The notes under the pieces: generated by a model | The model's input: the letters and a program-made list of their open reading frames with translations, nothing else | Told to the model about the DNA's origin: nothing | Databases searched by the model: none | Assembly: GCA_045105075.1 (NCBI GenBank) | Contig: JBGCDD010000172.1 | Span: forward strand, 1 to 14,984 | Direction: 5' to 3' | DNA from: JBGCDD01 sp045105075 | GTDB lineage: Bacteria > Pseudomonadota > Alphaproteobacteria > Rhodobacterales > Rhodobacteraceae | Length of the DNA stretch: 14,984 nucleotides | In this document: one piece after another, positions 1 through 7,778 of the stretch | Layout of the letters: each line of letters begins with the position of its first letter | Position numbering within the stretch: the stretch's first letter is position 1 | Made by a program: the position numbers and the translations under genes

Positions 1-2636
1 TCGTGGATCAGGTGGTTGAGCAGGAAGCCTTTGGTGGCCTCGGGCGCTTTTTTGTCGAGCGCCCAGGCGCCTTTGCGTTTGCCGATGGCGTTCCAGGTCC
101 AGACAGTGTTTTCGTTGAGCGCGGCCATCTCCATGACGGGGACTGTGATTTCGCCGTGTGGCGAGGTGACGGTGGCCCAGTCGCCATCGCTCAGCTTGTG
201 TTCGCGCATCAGTTTTGTTGGCAAATACAGCGGGTTATGGCCATGGATTTGGCGCAACCACGCGTTTTGAGTGCCCCAGCTGTGATACATCGCCATCGGG
301 CGTTGGGTGAGGGCGTTGATGGTGTAGCCTTCGTTGCCGTGCTGGTCGGTTTCGTACCAGATGGGGAGCGGGTCCATCGTCGCCTTGATGCGGTCGCGCA
401 GGTGGTCGGGGGGCTGGCGGTCGCCGTGACCGATCGCGGCGAGTTGGAATTTGCGCATGGGTTCGACGTAGAGCTGGAACAGGTAGGGTTCGGGTTTGTC
501 ATAGAGGCCGGTTTCAACCGCCCAGTCCTGGTAGGCGGTGTTCCACGGTTTGTAATAGGCGGCGGCGTCGGGGATGTGTTTGACCCAGAAGCTGCCGTTT
601 TCAATGTATTTTTCCAGCTGGTCGGCGTTGGACTCGCCGCGGCCGGTTCCTGCGGACCCGTCCTCGGCATCGCCCACCCGCCAACCCGCAAGCGGCCCGA
701 CACCGGGGCGGCGGATGTGGTTGGTGATGTAGTCGGCGTAGTCGGCGTATTTCTGCGAGCCATCGTCGTTGGTGAAGCCGGGCAGGTTGAGGCGCGCGCC
801 GAGTTCGCAGAGCACCGATTGGAAGCCGCGCACGTCGCGATCGGGTTCGATCACAGGCCAGCGGATGGCGTCGGCGGCGGCGTCGGCTTCGCAGATCGGG
901 CGGTCGAGCAGCGAGATGCAATCGTGGCGTTCGAGGTAGGTTGTGTCGGGCAGGACCAGATCGGCATAGGCCACCATTTCCGAGCTGTAGGCATCGGAAT
1001 AGATAATGTTTGGAATGACATAGCTGCCGTCTTCGTTCTGGTCGGTCAGCATGTCGATGACACCTGTGGTGTTCATCGAGGAGTTCCAGGACATGTTGGC
1101 CATGTACATGAACAGGGTGTCGATCTTGTAGGGATCGCCGGCGTGGGCGTTGGAGATGACCATGTGCATCAGGCCGTGGGCGCTCATCGGGTTTTCCCAG
1201 GTGAAGGCTTTGTCGATGCGGGCGGGGGTGCCGTCGTCTTTCAGCGCCAGATCATCGGGGCCGTGCACGAAGCCGAGGTGGGGGCCGTCGAGCGGGGCGC
1301 CGGGCGTGACCTTGCAGTGGGGTTTGGGGTGCGCTGTGGCGGGTTTGGGATAGGGCGGTTTGAAGCGGAAGCCGCCGGGGACTTCGACGGTGCCAAGGAG
1401 GATTTGAAGCACATGCAGGGCGCGGCAGGTTTGGAAGCCATTGGCGTGGGCCGACACACCACGCATGGAGTGGAAGCTGACCGGGCGGCCTGTCATCGTG
1501 GGGTGGGTTTCGCCGCGGAAGTCGGTCCATTCCTGTTTGATTTCAAAGGCTTCTTCAAAGGCGACACGGGCGATTTCGCTGGCCATCGCGCGGATTTTGC
1601 CGGCCGGGATGCCGCAGCGGTCCGCCACGGCTTCGGGGGCGTATTGCTTGTCGAGATAGCGTTCGGCCATCATGTGGAAGACCGGTTTGTGGGTGATTCC
1701 GTCGATGTCGTGGGTGGCGGACAGGTCGGGGCGCACGCCGGGTTTGTCAAAGGCGGTGGGTTTGCCGGATTCGCGGTCGATGACCAGTGGTTTGCCGTCA
1801 CCGTCGCGCAGGAACAGGCCGTGTTCGGGCGATTTGGGATCGGAGTTCACCAGCACCGGCGCGTTGGTGTAGCGGGCCAGATAATCGAGGTCGATCTTGC
1901 CGGCTTTCATCAGCTCGTGCACCATGGCGAGGATAAAAAGTCCGTCAGTTCCGGGGGTTATGCCGATCCAGTCATCTGCGACAGCGTTGTATCCGGTGCG
2001 GATCGGGTTGACGCCCACGACCCGTGCGCCGCGGGCTTTGATCTTGCCGATGCCCATTTTGATTGGGTTGGAATCGTGGTCTTCGGCGACGCCGAACAGC
2101 ATGAACAGCTTGGTGTGGTCCCAGTCGGGTTGGCCGAATTCCCAGAACGCGCCGCCCATGGTGTAGATGCCTGCGGCGGCCATATTGACCGAGCAGAAGC
2201 CACCGTGGGCCGCGTAGTTGGGGGTGCCGAAATTCTGTGCCCAGAACGATGTGAACGACTGAGATTGGTCGCGGCCTGTGAAAAATGCAAGTTTTTCAGG
2301 ATGTTGGGCGCGCACGGGGGCGAGTGTGTCGGTCGCGATGCTGAGCGCTTCTTCCCATGAGATTTCCTCGAACTCGCCCGAGCCGCGTGGTCCGACGCGT
2401 TTCAGCGGTGCGCGCAAACGGGAGGGGGCGTTGACCTGCATGATCCCGGCCGAGCCTTTGGCGCAGAGCACGCCTTTGTTGACCGGGTGGTCGCGGTTGC
2501 CTTCGATATAGGCGACTTTGCCATCCTTGAGGTGCACGTTGATGCCGCAGCGGCACGCGCACATGTAGCAGGTGGTTTTGCGCACTTCGTCCGATACTTT
2601 GGGGGACGTGTCCAGTTGGGGCTGTGTGGGGGCCAT
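1..2636 (-). CDS. soeA: Molybdopterin oxidoreductase, probable sulfite dehydrogenase subunit SoeA (3' end beyond window)
   Basis: The frame is open from ATG at 2636 to position 1 (878 codons, no stop), so the C-terminus lies outside the window. The start follows a ribosome site (AAGGTGAG) about 5 bases upstream. Residues 23-58 carry C-x2-C-x3-C-x27-C, the N-terminal 4Fe-4S site of the DMSO-reductase superfamily. Cys148, in AHGGFCSVN, is a plausible Mo ligand by position. No twin-arginine signal is present, so the subunit should be cytoplasmic, as reported for SoeABC, a cytoplasm-facing membrane sulfite-oxidising enzyme. From memory, soeABC lies beside xsc and pta in Ruegeria pomeroyi and serves sulfite oxidation during taurine use; sulfite is the Xsc product. 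SoeB and SoeC, if present, lie off the left edge. Assignment to the molybdopterin family is sure. The sulfite substrate is inferred from context; a polysulfide or tetrathionate reductase-like role cannot be excluded from sequence alone. Confidence 0.8.
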   Translation of the reverse strand, partial: MAPTQPQLDTSPKVSDEVRKTTCYMCACRCGINVHLKDGKVAYIEGNRDHPVNKGVLCAKGSAGIMQVNAPSRLRAPLKRVGPRGSGEFEEISWEEALSIATDTLAPVRAQHPEKLAFFTGRDQSQSFTSFWAQNFGTPNYAAHGGFCSVNMAAAGIYTMGGAFWEFGQPDWDHTKLFMLFGVAEDHDSNPIKMGIGKIKARGARVVGVNPIRTGYNAVADDWIGITPGTDGLFILAMVHELMKAGKIDLDYLARYTNAPVLVNSDPKSPEHGLFLRDGDGKPLVIDRESGKPTAFDKPGVRPDLSATHDIDGITHKPVFHMMAERYLDKQYAPEAVADRCGIPAGKIRAMASEIARVAFEEAFEIKQEWTDFRGETHPTMTGRPVSFHSMRGVSAHANGFQTCRALHVLQILLGTVEVPGGFRFKPPYPKPATAHPKPHCKVTPGAPLDGPHLGFVHGPDDLALKDDGTPARIDKAFTWENPMSAHGLMHMVISNAHAGDPYKIDTLFMYMANMSWNSSMNTTGVIDMLTDQNEDGSYVIPNIIYSDAYSSEMVAYADLVLPDTTYLERHDCISLLDRPICEADAAADAIRWPVIEPDRDVRGFQSVLCELGARLNLPGFTNDDGSQKYADYADYITNHIRRPGVGPLAGWRVGDAEDGSAGTGRGESNADQLEKYIENGSFWVKHIPDAAAYYKPWNTAYQDWAVETGLYDKPEPYLFQLYVEPMRKFQLAAIGHGDRQPPDHLRDRIKATMDPLPIWYETDQHGNEGYTINALTQRPMAMYHSWGTQNAWLRQIHGHNPLYLPTKLMREHKLSDGDWATVTSPHGEITVPVMEMAALNENTVWTWNAIGKRKGAWALDKKAPEATKGFLLNHLIH

Positions 2637-2660
2637 GTCTCACCTTGTTTGGTCGAAGTT

Positions 2661-2698
2661 ATTGTAAATTTGTACAATTCGAGGGGTCGAAATGTACA
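2661..2698. promoter_or_regulatory. Candidate operator upstream of soeA
   Basis: The 70-bp gap between the citrate synthase stop and the soeA start is AT-rich against its surroundings. It holds an inverted repeat ATTGT-N8-ACAAT (2661-2678) and two TGTACA hexamers (2671-2676 and 2693-2698) spaced 22 bp, about two helical turns. TTGTACAA-like palindromes fit operators of some GntR/FadR-type regulators, but the protein is unknown. The element is unlike the TauR-type repeats elsewhere in the window. It suggests that soeA has its own promoter rather than relying only on read-through from the citrate synthase gene. Confidence 0.4.
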
Positions 2699-2706
2699 GT
2701 TTTCCG

Positions 2707-3840
2707 TCAGCGTCCGGCCAGCGGCACGTAGTCGCGTGGTTCGGGGCCGTTATAGAGCGTCAGCGGGCGGATCAGAATGTTGCCGCGCTGTTGTTCGACA
2801 CATTGCACGATCCAGCCGGGCATGCGTCCGATGGCGAAGATTGGCACATACAGATCCATCGGGATGCCGTGCAGCTGGTAGATCACGCCGGAGTAGAAAT
2901 CGACGTTCACGTTGAGGCCGTGGCGGGCGTAGGGTTGCATCGCCTCGACCACCGCTTGCAGGATTTCGTACCATTCCGGGGCGCCCATTTCTTCGCCCAG
3001 TTGACGCACGCCTTCGCGCATATGGCGGGCGCGGGGGTCTTCTTTGCGGTAGACGCGGTGGCCAAAGCCGGTGACGGCCTCGCGGTTGCCACGCTTTTCT
3101 TTGACATAGGCGGCGGCTTTGTCGGGGGTGCCGATTTCGGTGACCATTTTCATCACGTCTTCGGCAGCGCCTCCGTGGGCCGGCCCGGCCAGGGTGGAGA
3201 GGGCTGTGACGATAGCGCCGTGCAGGTTGGCCTCGGTTCCGACAGTGACGCGGGCGGCGAAGGCCGAGGCGTTGGCCCCGTGCTCGGCGTGCAGGATGAA
3301 ATCGACATCGGCCAGGTGGGCGGCCTCGGGCGAGGGTTTTTCGCCTTTTAGCATCCACAGCCAATTGGCGGCGTGGGACAGGTCGCGGTCGGCCATGATG
3401 GGCGCGCGCCCGTTGCGGATGGCTTCGTGGGCGGCGATGATCATCGGGACCTGGCTGGTCAGGCGGATGCCGTTGTCGATGAACGCCTCTTCGCCGACCT
3501 CGAGGCTGCCCGGTTCAAGGGCGGCCAGTGCCGAAGTCGCGGTGCGCAGCACGTCCATCGGGTGGCCGTCTTTGCACGAGCGGATGATGTCGTAGACGGC
3601 GTCGGGCAGGGTGCGCGCGGCTTTGAGTTTGGCGTCAAAATCGGCCAGTTGGTCCGGGGTGGGCAGTTCGGCGAAGATCAGCAGGTAGCAGACTTCCTCG
3701 AAGGTGGATTTGGTGGCCAGGTCGTGGATCGAATAGCCGCGATAAGACAGTGTGCCGGCAGAGCCGTCGATGTCGCTGACGCCGGAGCGTTCGAAATAGA
3801 CACCTTTGAGGCCACGGTTGATCTTGACGGGTTCGCTCAT
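2707..3840 (-). CDS. Citrate synthase / 2-methylcitrate synthase family protein
   Basis: This 377-residue protein condenses acetyl-CoA with oxaloacetate, or propionyl-CoA if it is a methylcitrate synthase. The catalytic set is visible: His222 in GPAHGGA, His261 in GFGHRVYRKEDPR, Asp314 in NVDFYSG, plus AEHGANAS at 185-192. The length and the GLKGVYFERSGVSDIDG start match the short type II-like citrate/methylcitrate synthases rather than the roughly 430-residue hexameric GltA. The ATG at 3840 has AGGAG about 9 bases upstream. It lies 36 bp from the divergent pta start and 70 bp upstream of soeA. No prpB, prpD or acn neighbour supports a methylcitrate role. In this context it probably draws taurine-derived acetyl-CoA into the TCA cycle (inference). 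A long in-frame extension to 4638 is antisense to pta and is not taken. Confidence 0.88.
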   Translation of the reverse strand: MSEPVKINRGLKGVYFERSGVSDIDGSAGTLSYRGYSIHDLATKSTFEEVCYLLIFAELPTPDQLADFDAKLKAARTLPDAVYDIIRSCKDGHPMDVLRTATSALAALEPGSLEVGEEAFIDNGIRLTSQVPMIIAAHEAIRNGRAPIMADRDLSHAANWLWMLKGEKPSPEAAHLADVDFILHAEHGANASAFAARVTVGTEANLHGAIVTALSTLAGPAHGGAAEDVMKMVTEIGTPDKAAAYVKEKRGNREAVTGFGHRVYRKEDPRARHMREGVRQLGEEMGAPEWYEILQAVVEAMQPYARHGLNVNVDFYSGVIYQLHGIPMDLYVPIFAIGRMPGWIVQCVEQQRGNILIRPLTLYNGPEPRDYVPLAGR

Positions 3841-3876
3841 TAGAGACTCCTGACATTTGGGTATTGGGGGGCATTT

Positions 3877-4728
3877 ATGCCAGTTTTGGATGAGGTGTTT
3901 GCGCGGGCCAAAGGGCGTGGTGCGCGTGTGGTGTTCCCTGAGATAACCGATGCGCGTGTGGCTGAGGCTGTGGCGCGGTTGCGGGATGAGGATTTGTGCG
4001 TGCCGGTGGGTTTGCCGGAGGTGTCGGAGGCGCATGTGGCCGCTTTGGTGTCCGCGCGCGGTATGAAAGAGGGGATTGCGCGGCGGATGCTGGGCAAGCC
4101 GTTGTATCTGGCGGCGATCATGGTGGCGATGGGCGAGGCAGATGCGATGGTGGCCGGGGCCGACAGTGCCACCAAGCGGGTGATCGAGGCGGCGGGCATT
4201 GCCATTGGGCTGGCTGAGGGCGTGACGGTGCCGTCTTCGTTTTTCCTGATGCTGTTTCCGGACGGGCGTGAGATGGTGTTTGCCGATTGTGCGGTCAATG
4301 TGGACCCGGATGCGGCACAGCTTGAGAGCATAGCGCGCGCCTCGTCGGCCTCTTGTGAGGCGCTCCTCGGCGCGGCCCGCGTGGCGATGTTGTCCTTTTC
4401 GACAGGGACCTCGGGCGCGGGCGCATCGGTTGAGGTGGTGCGCGCAGTCGCAGAGGCGACCGGCTTTGTCGGGCCGGTGCAGGCGGACGCGGCTTTGAAC
4501 GGCGCGATTGCGGCCAAGAAGGGGATGGGCGCGGGGGACGCCAACGTGTTGATCTTTCCGTCGCTGGATGCGGGCAACATCGCGTATAAGCTGTGCCAGG
4601 AATTGGGCGGCGCGCAGGCGTTGGGGCCGTTTTTGCAAGGCTTTCGGCGGCCGGTGTGCGATCTGAGCCGGGGGGCGAGCGTGGAGGATATCGTGGCGTC
4701 GACGGTGGTGACGCTGGCGATGGCGTGA
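3877..4728 (+). CDS. pta: Phosphate acetyltransferase (compact form)
   Basis: The enzyme interconverts acetyl phosphate + CoA and acetyl-CoA + Pi in the cytoplasm. In taurine degraders it turns the acetyl phosphate made by Xsc into acetyl-CoA. Family landmarks are RVVFPE (17-22), PLYLAAIMVAMGEADAMVAGA (75-95), FADCAVNVDPDAAQL (135-149), VAMLSFSTGTSG (169-180), ANVLIFPSLDAGNIAYKL (222-239) and DLSRGASVEDIV (262-273). At 283 residues it is shorter than the usual 320-340; the missing part is mainly between residues 45 and 65, where other family members have about 30 more residues. The ATG at 3877 has only a G-run as ribosome site and the 5' gap to the divergent citrate synthase gene is 36 bp. 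It converges on ackA with 4 bp between stops, so it is transcribed against the rest of the catabolic genes. Confidence 0.92.
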   Translation: MPVLDEVFARAKGRGARVVFPEITDARVAEAVARLRDEDLCVPVGLPEVSEAHVAALVSARGMKEGIARRMLGKPLYLAAIMVAMGEADAMVAGADSATKRVIEAAGIAIGLAEGVTVPSSFFLMLFPDGREMVFADCAVNVDPDAAQLESIARASSASCEALLGAARVAMLSFSTGTSGAGASVEVVRAVAEATGFVGPVQADAALNGAIAAKKGMGAGDANVLIFPSLDAGNIAYKLCQELGGAQALGPFLQGFRRPVCDLSRGASVEDIVASTVVTLAMA

Positions 4729-4732
4729 CGGC

Positions 4733-5887
4733 TCATGTGGCCTCCATCAGGGCGCGGGCGTCGAGCGCGATCATGCGTTCTTCCTGAGCCGGGACCATCC
4801 AGACCGCGACTTTGGACGAGCTGGCGTGGAGGCGGGTTTTGCGCGCGTGATTGGCGTCGATGTCCATGCGCACGCCGGCCCATTCCAGACCGCGCAGGAT
4901 GCGGGCGCGCACGCCCACCGCGTTTTCGCCGATGCCGCCGGTGAAGGCGACCGCATCAAGGCCTTCCATCGCGGCAATCAGTGAACCGGCGTGGCGCAGC
5001 GACCAGTAGCAGAAGTGTTCGATGGCAAAGGCGCTGTCGGCGGAGGGGTCGACCATCAGGTTGCGCATGTCGGATTTGCCGCCCGACAGGCCGAGCAGGC
5101 CGCTTTCGTGATTGAGGATGGCTTTGGTGCGTTCCAGCCCGTTTTCCTCGACCAGACGCAGCACGGCGTTGGCGTCGATGCCGCCGGAGCGGGTGCCCAT
5201 GGTCAGCCCGTCGAGCGGGGAATAGCCCATCGTCGTGGCAATGCTTTGGCCGTTTTTGATGCCGGCGAGCGAGGCGCCGTTGCCCAAGTGGAACGCCAGC
5301 AGGCGCGAGGGCAGTTTTTCGCCTGATACTTGTGGCAGGGTCATCACCAGCGAGGCGTAGGACAATCCGTGAAAGCCGTAGCGGCGGATGCCTTTGGTCT
5401 CCATCATCCGCGGGATCGCGTAGCGGGTGGCGACATCGGGGTTGGAGGCGTGAAACGAGGTGTCAAAGCTGGCAAATTGCGCCAGCGACGGGGCCAGTTC
5501 GCCCAGCGTTTCGATGGCCGAGAGGTTGTGCGGGTTGTGCAGCGGGGCCAGCGGCGTGCAGCTGGCGATTTCGGCCAGAACATCGGCGTTGATGCGCACG
5601 GGCGCGGTCAGTTTGCGCCCGCCATGGACCACGCGGTGGGCGGCGGCGGCGAGGCTGTCCACGCCGATGCCATTGTTTTTGAGCGCATCGAGCACCGCGC
5701 GCAATGCGGCACGGTGATCGATGAAGGGCGATTGTTTGACCTTTGCTCCCACGCGCAGCTGAGATGCACCGCCGATGCCTTCGGCGATGCCGCTGAGCTC
5801 TTCTGACATGTCGCCGTCAAAGACTGCGAACTTGATCGAAGAGGACCCGGCGTTCAGGACCAGGATGCGCGTTGGAGCGTCGCTCAT
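4733..5887 (-). CDS. ackA: Acetate kinase
   Basis: A 384-residue ASKHA-fold kinase: acetyl phosphate + ADP to acetate + ATP, reversible. Visible motifs are VLNAGSSSIKF (10-20), HRVVHGG (84-90), PLAPLHNP (112-119), FDTSFH with the catalytic-type Asp142, RRYGFHGLS (168-176), HLGNGAS (200-206), GTRSGGID (231-238) and FTGGIGENA (315-323). Slightly shorter than the usual ~400 residues, but all active-site blocks are present. Its ATG overlaps the xsc stop by one base (TAATG), so translation should be coupled to xsc and expression should follow taurine induction. Its 3' end meets pta head-on with 4 bp between. Its place directly behind xsc suggests that part of the acetyl phosphate is drawn off for substrate-level ATP, or that taurine-derived acetate is produced (inference). 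Confidence 0.95.
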   Translation of the reverse strand: MSDAPTRILVLNAGSSSIKFAVFDGDMSEELSGIAEGIGGASQLRVGAKVKQSPFIDHRAALRAVLDALKNNGIGVDSLAAAAHRVVHGGRKLTAPVRINADVLAEIASCTPLAPLHNPHNLSAIETLGELAPSLAQFASFDTSFHASNPDVATRYAIPRMMETKGIRRYGFHGLSYASLVMTLPQVSGEKLPSRLLAFHLGNGASLAGIKNGQSIATTMGYSPLDGLTMGTRSGGIDANAVLRLVEENGLERTKAILNHESGLLGLSGGKSDMRNLMVDPSADSAFAIEHFCYWSLRHAGSLIAAMEGLDAVAFTGGIGENAVGVRARILRGLEWAGVRMDIDANHARKTRLHASSSKVAVWMVPAQEERMIALDARALMEAT

Positions 5888-7662
5888 TACGCGTTTTGCG
5901 GACGCATGTCGGCGGCGCTGATACCGGCCACGGCAACCGGGTTTTTCATCGCGTCGCGGCGGAACGGTTCGCCCAGTTCCTGGTTGATCATCGCTTCGAT
6001 CAGAGTGGTTTTGCCATTCTTCATCTGGTCGATGATCGCCTGGTTCAGCATCTCGGTCAGCTCGTCCATGGTGCGCGCCTGCACGCCTTGCAGACCACAG
6101 GCCTGGGCGATGCCGGCATAGGACACATCGACGTCAAGCTCGGTGCCGACGAAGTTGTCTTTGTACCACAGGGTCGAGTTGCGCTTTTCGGCGCCCCACT
6201 GGTAGTTGCGGAACACGATCATGGTGATCGGTGGCCATTCCGAGCGCCCGATTGCAGTGAGTTCGTTCACCGCGATGCCGAATGCGCCGTCACCGGCAAA
6301 GCCGACAACCGGAACCGAGGGCTGGCCGATCTTGGCGCCCACGATGGCGGGCAGGCCATAGCCGCAGGGGCCAAACAGGCCAGGGGCCAGGTATTTGCGG
6401 CCCTCTTCGAACGATGGGTAGGCGTTGCCGATGGCGCAGTTGTTGCCGATGTCGGAGCTGATGATCGCCTCTTTGGGCAGCGCGGACTGGATGGCGCGCC
6501 AGGCCATGCGGGGGCTCATCCAATCGGGTTTGTCCTTGCGGGCGCGGTCATTCCAGGTTGTGCCGGGATCGTCGTCCTCATGGTCCATCGAGGACAGCTG
6601 CTGCGCCCAGGTGGATTTGGCGGTCGAAATGCGCGCCTGACGGTCGGCGCGGCCTTCGTCACCGGCGCTGTCGGACAGTTTCGCAAGGATGCCTTCGGCG
6701 ACTTTTTTGGCGTCACCAACGATGCCCACGGTGACCTTTTTGGTCAGCCCGATGCGGTCGGGGTTGATGTCAACCTGGATGATCTTGGCGTCTGCGGGCC
6801 AGTATTCCATGCCGTAGCCGGGAAGCGTCGAGAACGGGTTGAGACGGGTGCCAAGGCACAGCACGACGTCGGCGGATTTGATCAGCTCCATGCCAGCCTT
6901 GGAGCCGTTGTAGCCCAAGGGGCCGGCAAACAGCGGGTGGCTGCCGGGGAAGGCGTCGTTGTGCTGATAGCCGACGCAGACCGGAGCGGTCAGGCGTTCG
7001 GCCAGCGCGGCAGAGGCCGGGATCCCGTTTGACAGCACCACGCCGGCGCCGTTCAGGATGACGGGGTTCTTGGCGCTGCTCAGCAGATCAGCGGCGGCCT
7101 GGATCGAGTTTTCGCCACCGGGGGAGGATTCAAATTCGATCGGGACGGGGATTTCGATGTCGACCACTTGGGTCCAGAAGTCGCGCGGCAGGTTGATCTG
7201 GGCCGGACCGGACAGGCGCTTGGCTTTGGCGATCACGCGGGTCAGCACTTCGGCAACGCGGGACGGGTCGCGGACCTCTTCCTGATAGGCGACCATGTCT
7301 TCGAACAGTTTCATCTGCTCGACTTCCTGAAAACCGCCCTGACCGATGGTCTTGTTGGCGGCTTGTGGGGTCACCAGCAACAGCGGCGTGTGGTTCCAGT
7401 AGGCGGTTTTGACGGCGGTGACGAAATTGGTGATGCCGGGGCCGTTCTGGGCGATCATCATCGACATTTCGCCGGTGACGCGGGTGTAGCCATCAGACAT
7501 CATGCCGGCGCTGCCTTCGTGGGCGCAATCCCAGAACGTGATGCCCGCCACCGGGAACAGATCGGAAATCGGCATCATGGCCGAACCAATGATTCCAAAG
7601 GCGTGTTGAATGCCGTGACGCTGTAGCGTTTTGACAAAGGCTTCTTCGGTGGTCATCTTCAT
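5887..7662 (-). CDS. xsc: Sulfoacetaldehyde acetyltransferase
   Basis: A 591-residue thiamine-diphosphate enzyme that converts sulfoacetaldehyde + phosphate to acetyl phosphate + sulfite, the C-S bond-cleaving step of taurine dissimilation. The N-terminal ThDP-binding PYR domain includes the conserved Glu49 in CAHEGSAGMMSDGYTR. A central DHS-like domain spans about 190-330. The C-terminal PP domain has the GDG...N motif from GDGAFGIAVNEL (457-468) to the Asn of FRN at 486. Length matches known Xsc proteins. The chosen ATG (7662) has GGGGAGAG 8-9 bases upstream; an in-frame GTG at 7686 would include that site in the gene and is less likely. It is followed by ackA with one-base overlap. The 106-bp gap to tauR holds a TauR-type repeat pair. 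Confidence 0.96.
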   Translation of the reverse strand: MKMTTEEAFVKTLQRHGIQHAFGIIGSAMMPISDLFPVAGITFWDCAHEGSAGMMSDGYTRVTGEMSMMIAQNGPGITNFVTAVKTAYWNHTPLLLVTPQAANKTIGQGGFQEVEQMKLFEDMVAYQEEVRDPSRVAEVLTRVIAKAKRLSGPAQINLPRDFWTQVVDIEIPVPIEFESSPGGENSIQAAADLLSSAKNPVILNGAGVVLSNGIPASAALAERLTAPVCVGYQHNDAFPGSHPLFAGPLGYNGSKAGMELIKSADVVLCLGTRLNPFSTLPGYGMEYWPADAKIIQVDINPDRIGLTKKVTVGIVGDAKKVAEGILAKLSDSAGDEGRADRQARISTAKSTWAQQLSSMDHEDDDPGTTWNDRARKDKPDWMSPRMAWRAIQSALPKEAIISSDIGNNCAIGNAYPSFEEGRKYLAPGLFGPCGYGLPAIVGAKIGQPSVPVVGFAGDGAFGIAVNELTAIGRSEWPPITMIVFRNYQWGAEKRNSTLWYKDNFVGTELDVDVSYAGIAQACGLQGVQARTMDELTEMLNQAIIDQMKNGKTTLIEAMINQELGEPFRRDAMKNPVAVAGISAADMRPQNA

Positions 7663-7690
7663 GTCTAAGCTCTCCCCGGGGAACACGAAA

Positions 7691-7720
7691 TGGATCGACG
7701 GCTGTCGATGCTCTGGATCG
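7691..7720. promoter_or_regulatory. Inverted repeat and repeated heptamer in the xsc leader
   Basis: Between the TauR-type boxes and the xsc ribosome site is a perfect inverted repeat ATCGAC-GGCT-GTCGAT (7694-7699 and 7704-7709), able to form a 6-bp stem with a 4-base loop. A TGGATCG heptamer occurs at 7691-7697 and again at 7714-7720, a 23-bp period equal to that of the TauR boxes but read from the plus strand. Function is unknown; it may be an RNA hairpin or a second protein site. Confidence 0.3.
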
Positions 7721-7745
7721 GTTTAGGCTGGTCTGGTATTAAGCA

Positions 7746-7778
7746 CTAGGGCCAACTTGTCGCAGAATTTATGTCCAG
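7746..7778 (-). promoter_or_regulatory. TauR-type direct repeat upstream of xsc
   Basis: On the minus strand, CTGGACATAA (7778-7769) is followed 23 bp later by TTGGCCCTAG (7755-7746), in the same orientation as xsc. The pattern matches the perfect pair in front of tpa and the pair at tauR. The distal box contains the stop codon of tauR (7769-7771). This is the expected binding site of the MocR-type activator TauR for induction of xsc-ackA. The fit of sequence and spacing is seen; binding is inferred. Confidence 0.65.

Noticed and set aside
3..2360. Very long plus-strand open frame opposite soeA
   Set aside because: It is antisense to a clear molybdoenzyme; its translation is low-complexity (rich in G, V, A, F, H) and comes from GC-biased third positions in the real gene.
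3841..4638. N-terminal extension of the citrate synthase frame
   Set aside because: The extension is antisense to pta and Arg/His-rich; the ATG at 3840 has a good ribosome site and the normal family N-terminus.
5872..7032. Plus-strand open frame opposite xsc
   Set aside because: Antisense to xsc, no family motif, starts at the ackA/xsc junction.
7663..7686. Earlier GTG start for xsc
   Set aside because: It would put the Shine-Dalgarno sequence inside the gene; the ATG at 7662 gives the usual Xsc N-terminus.
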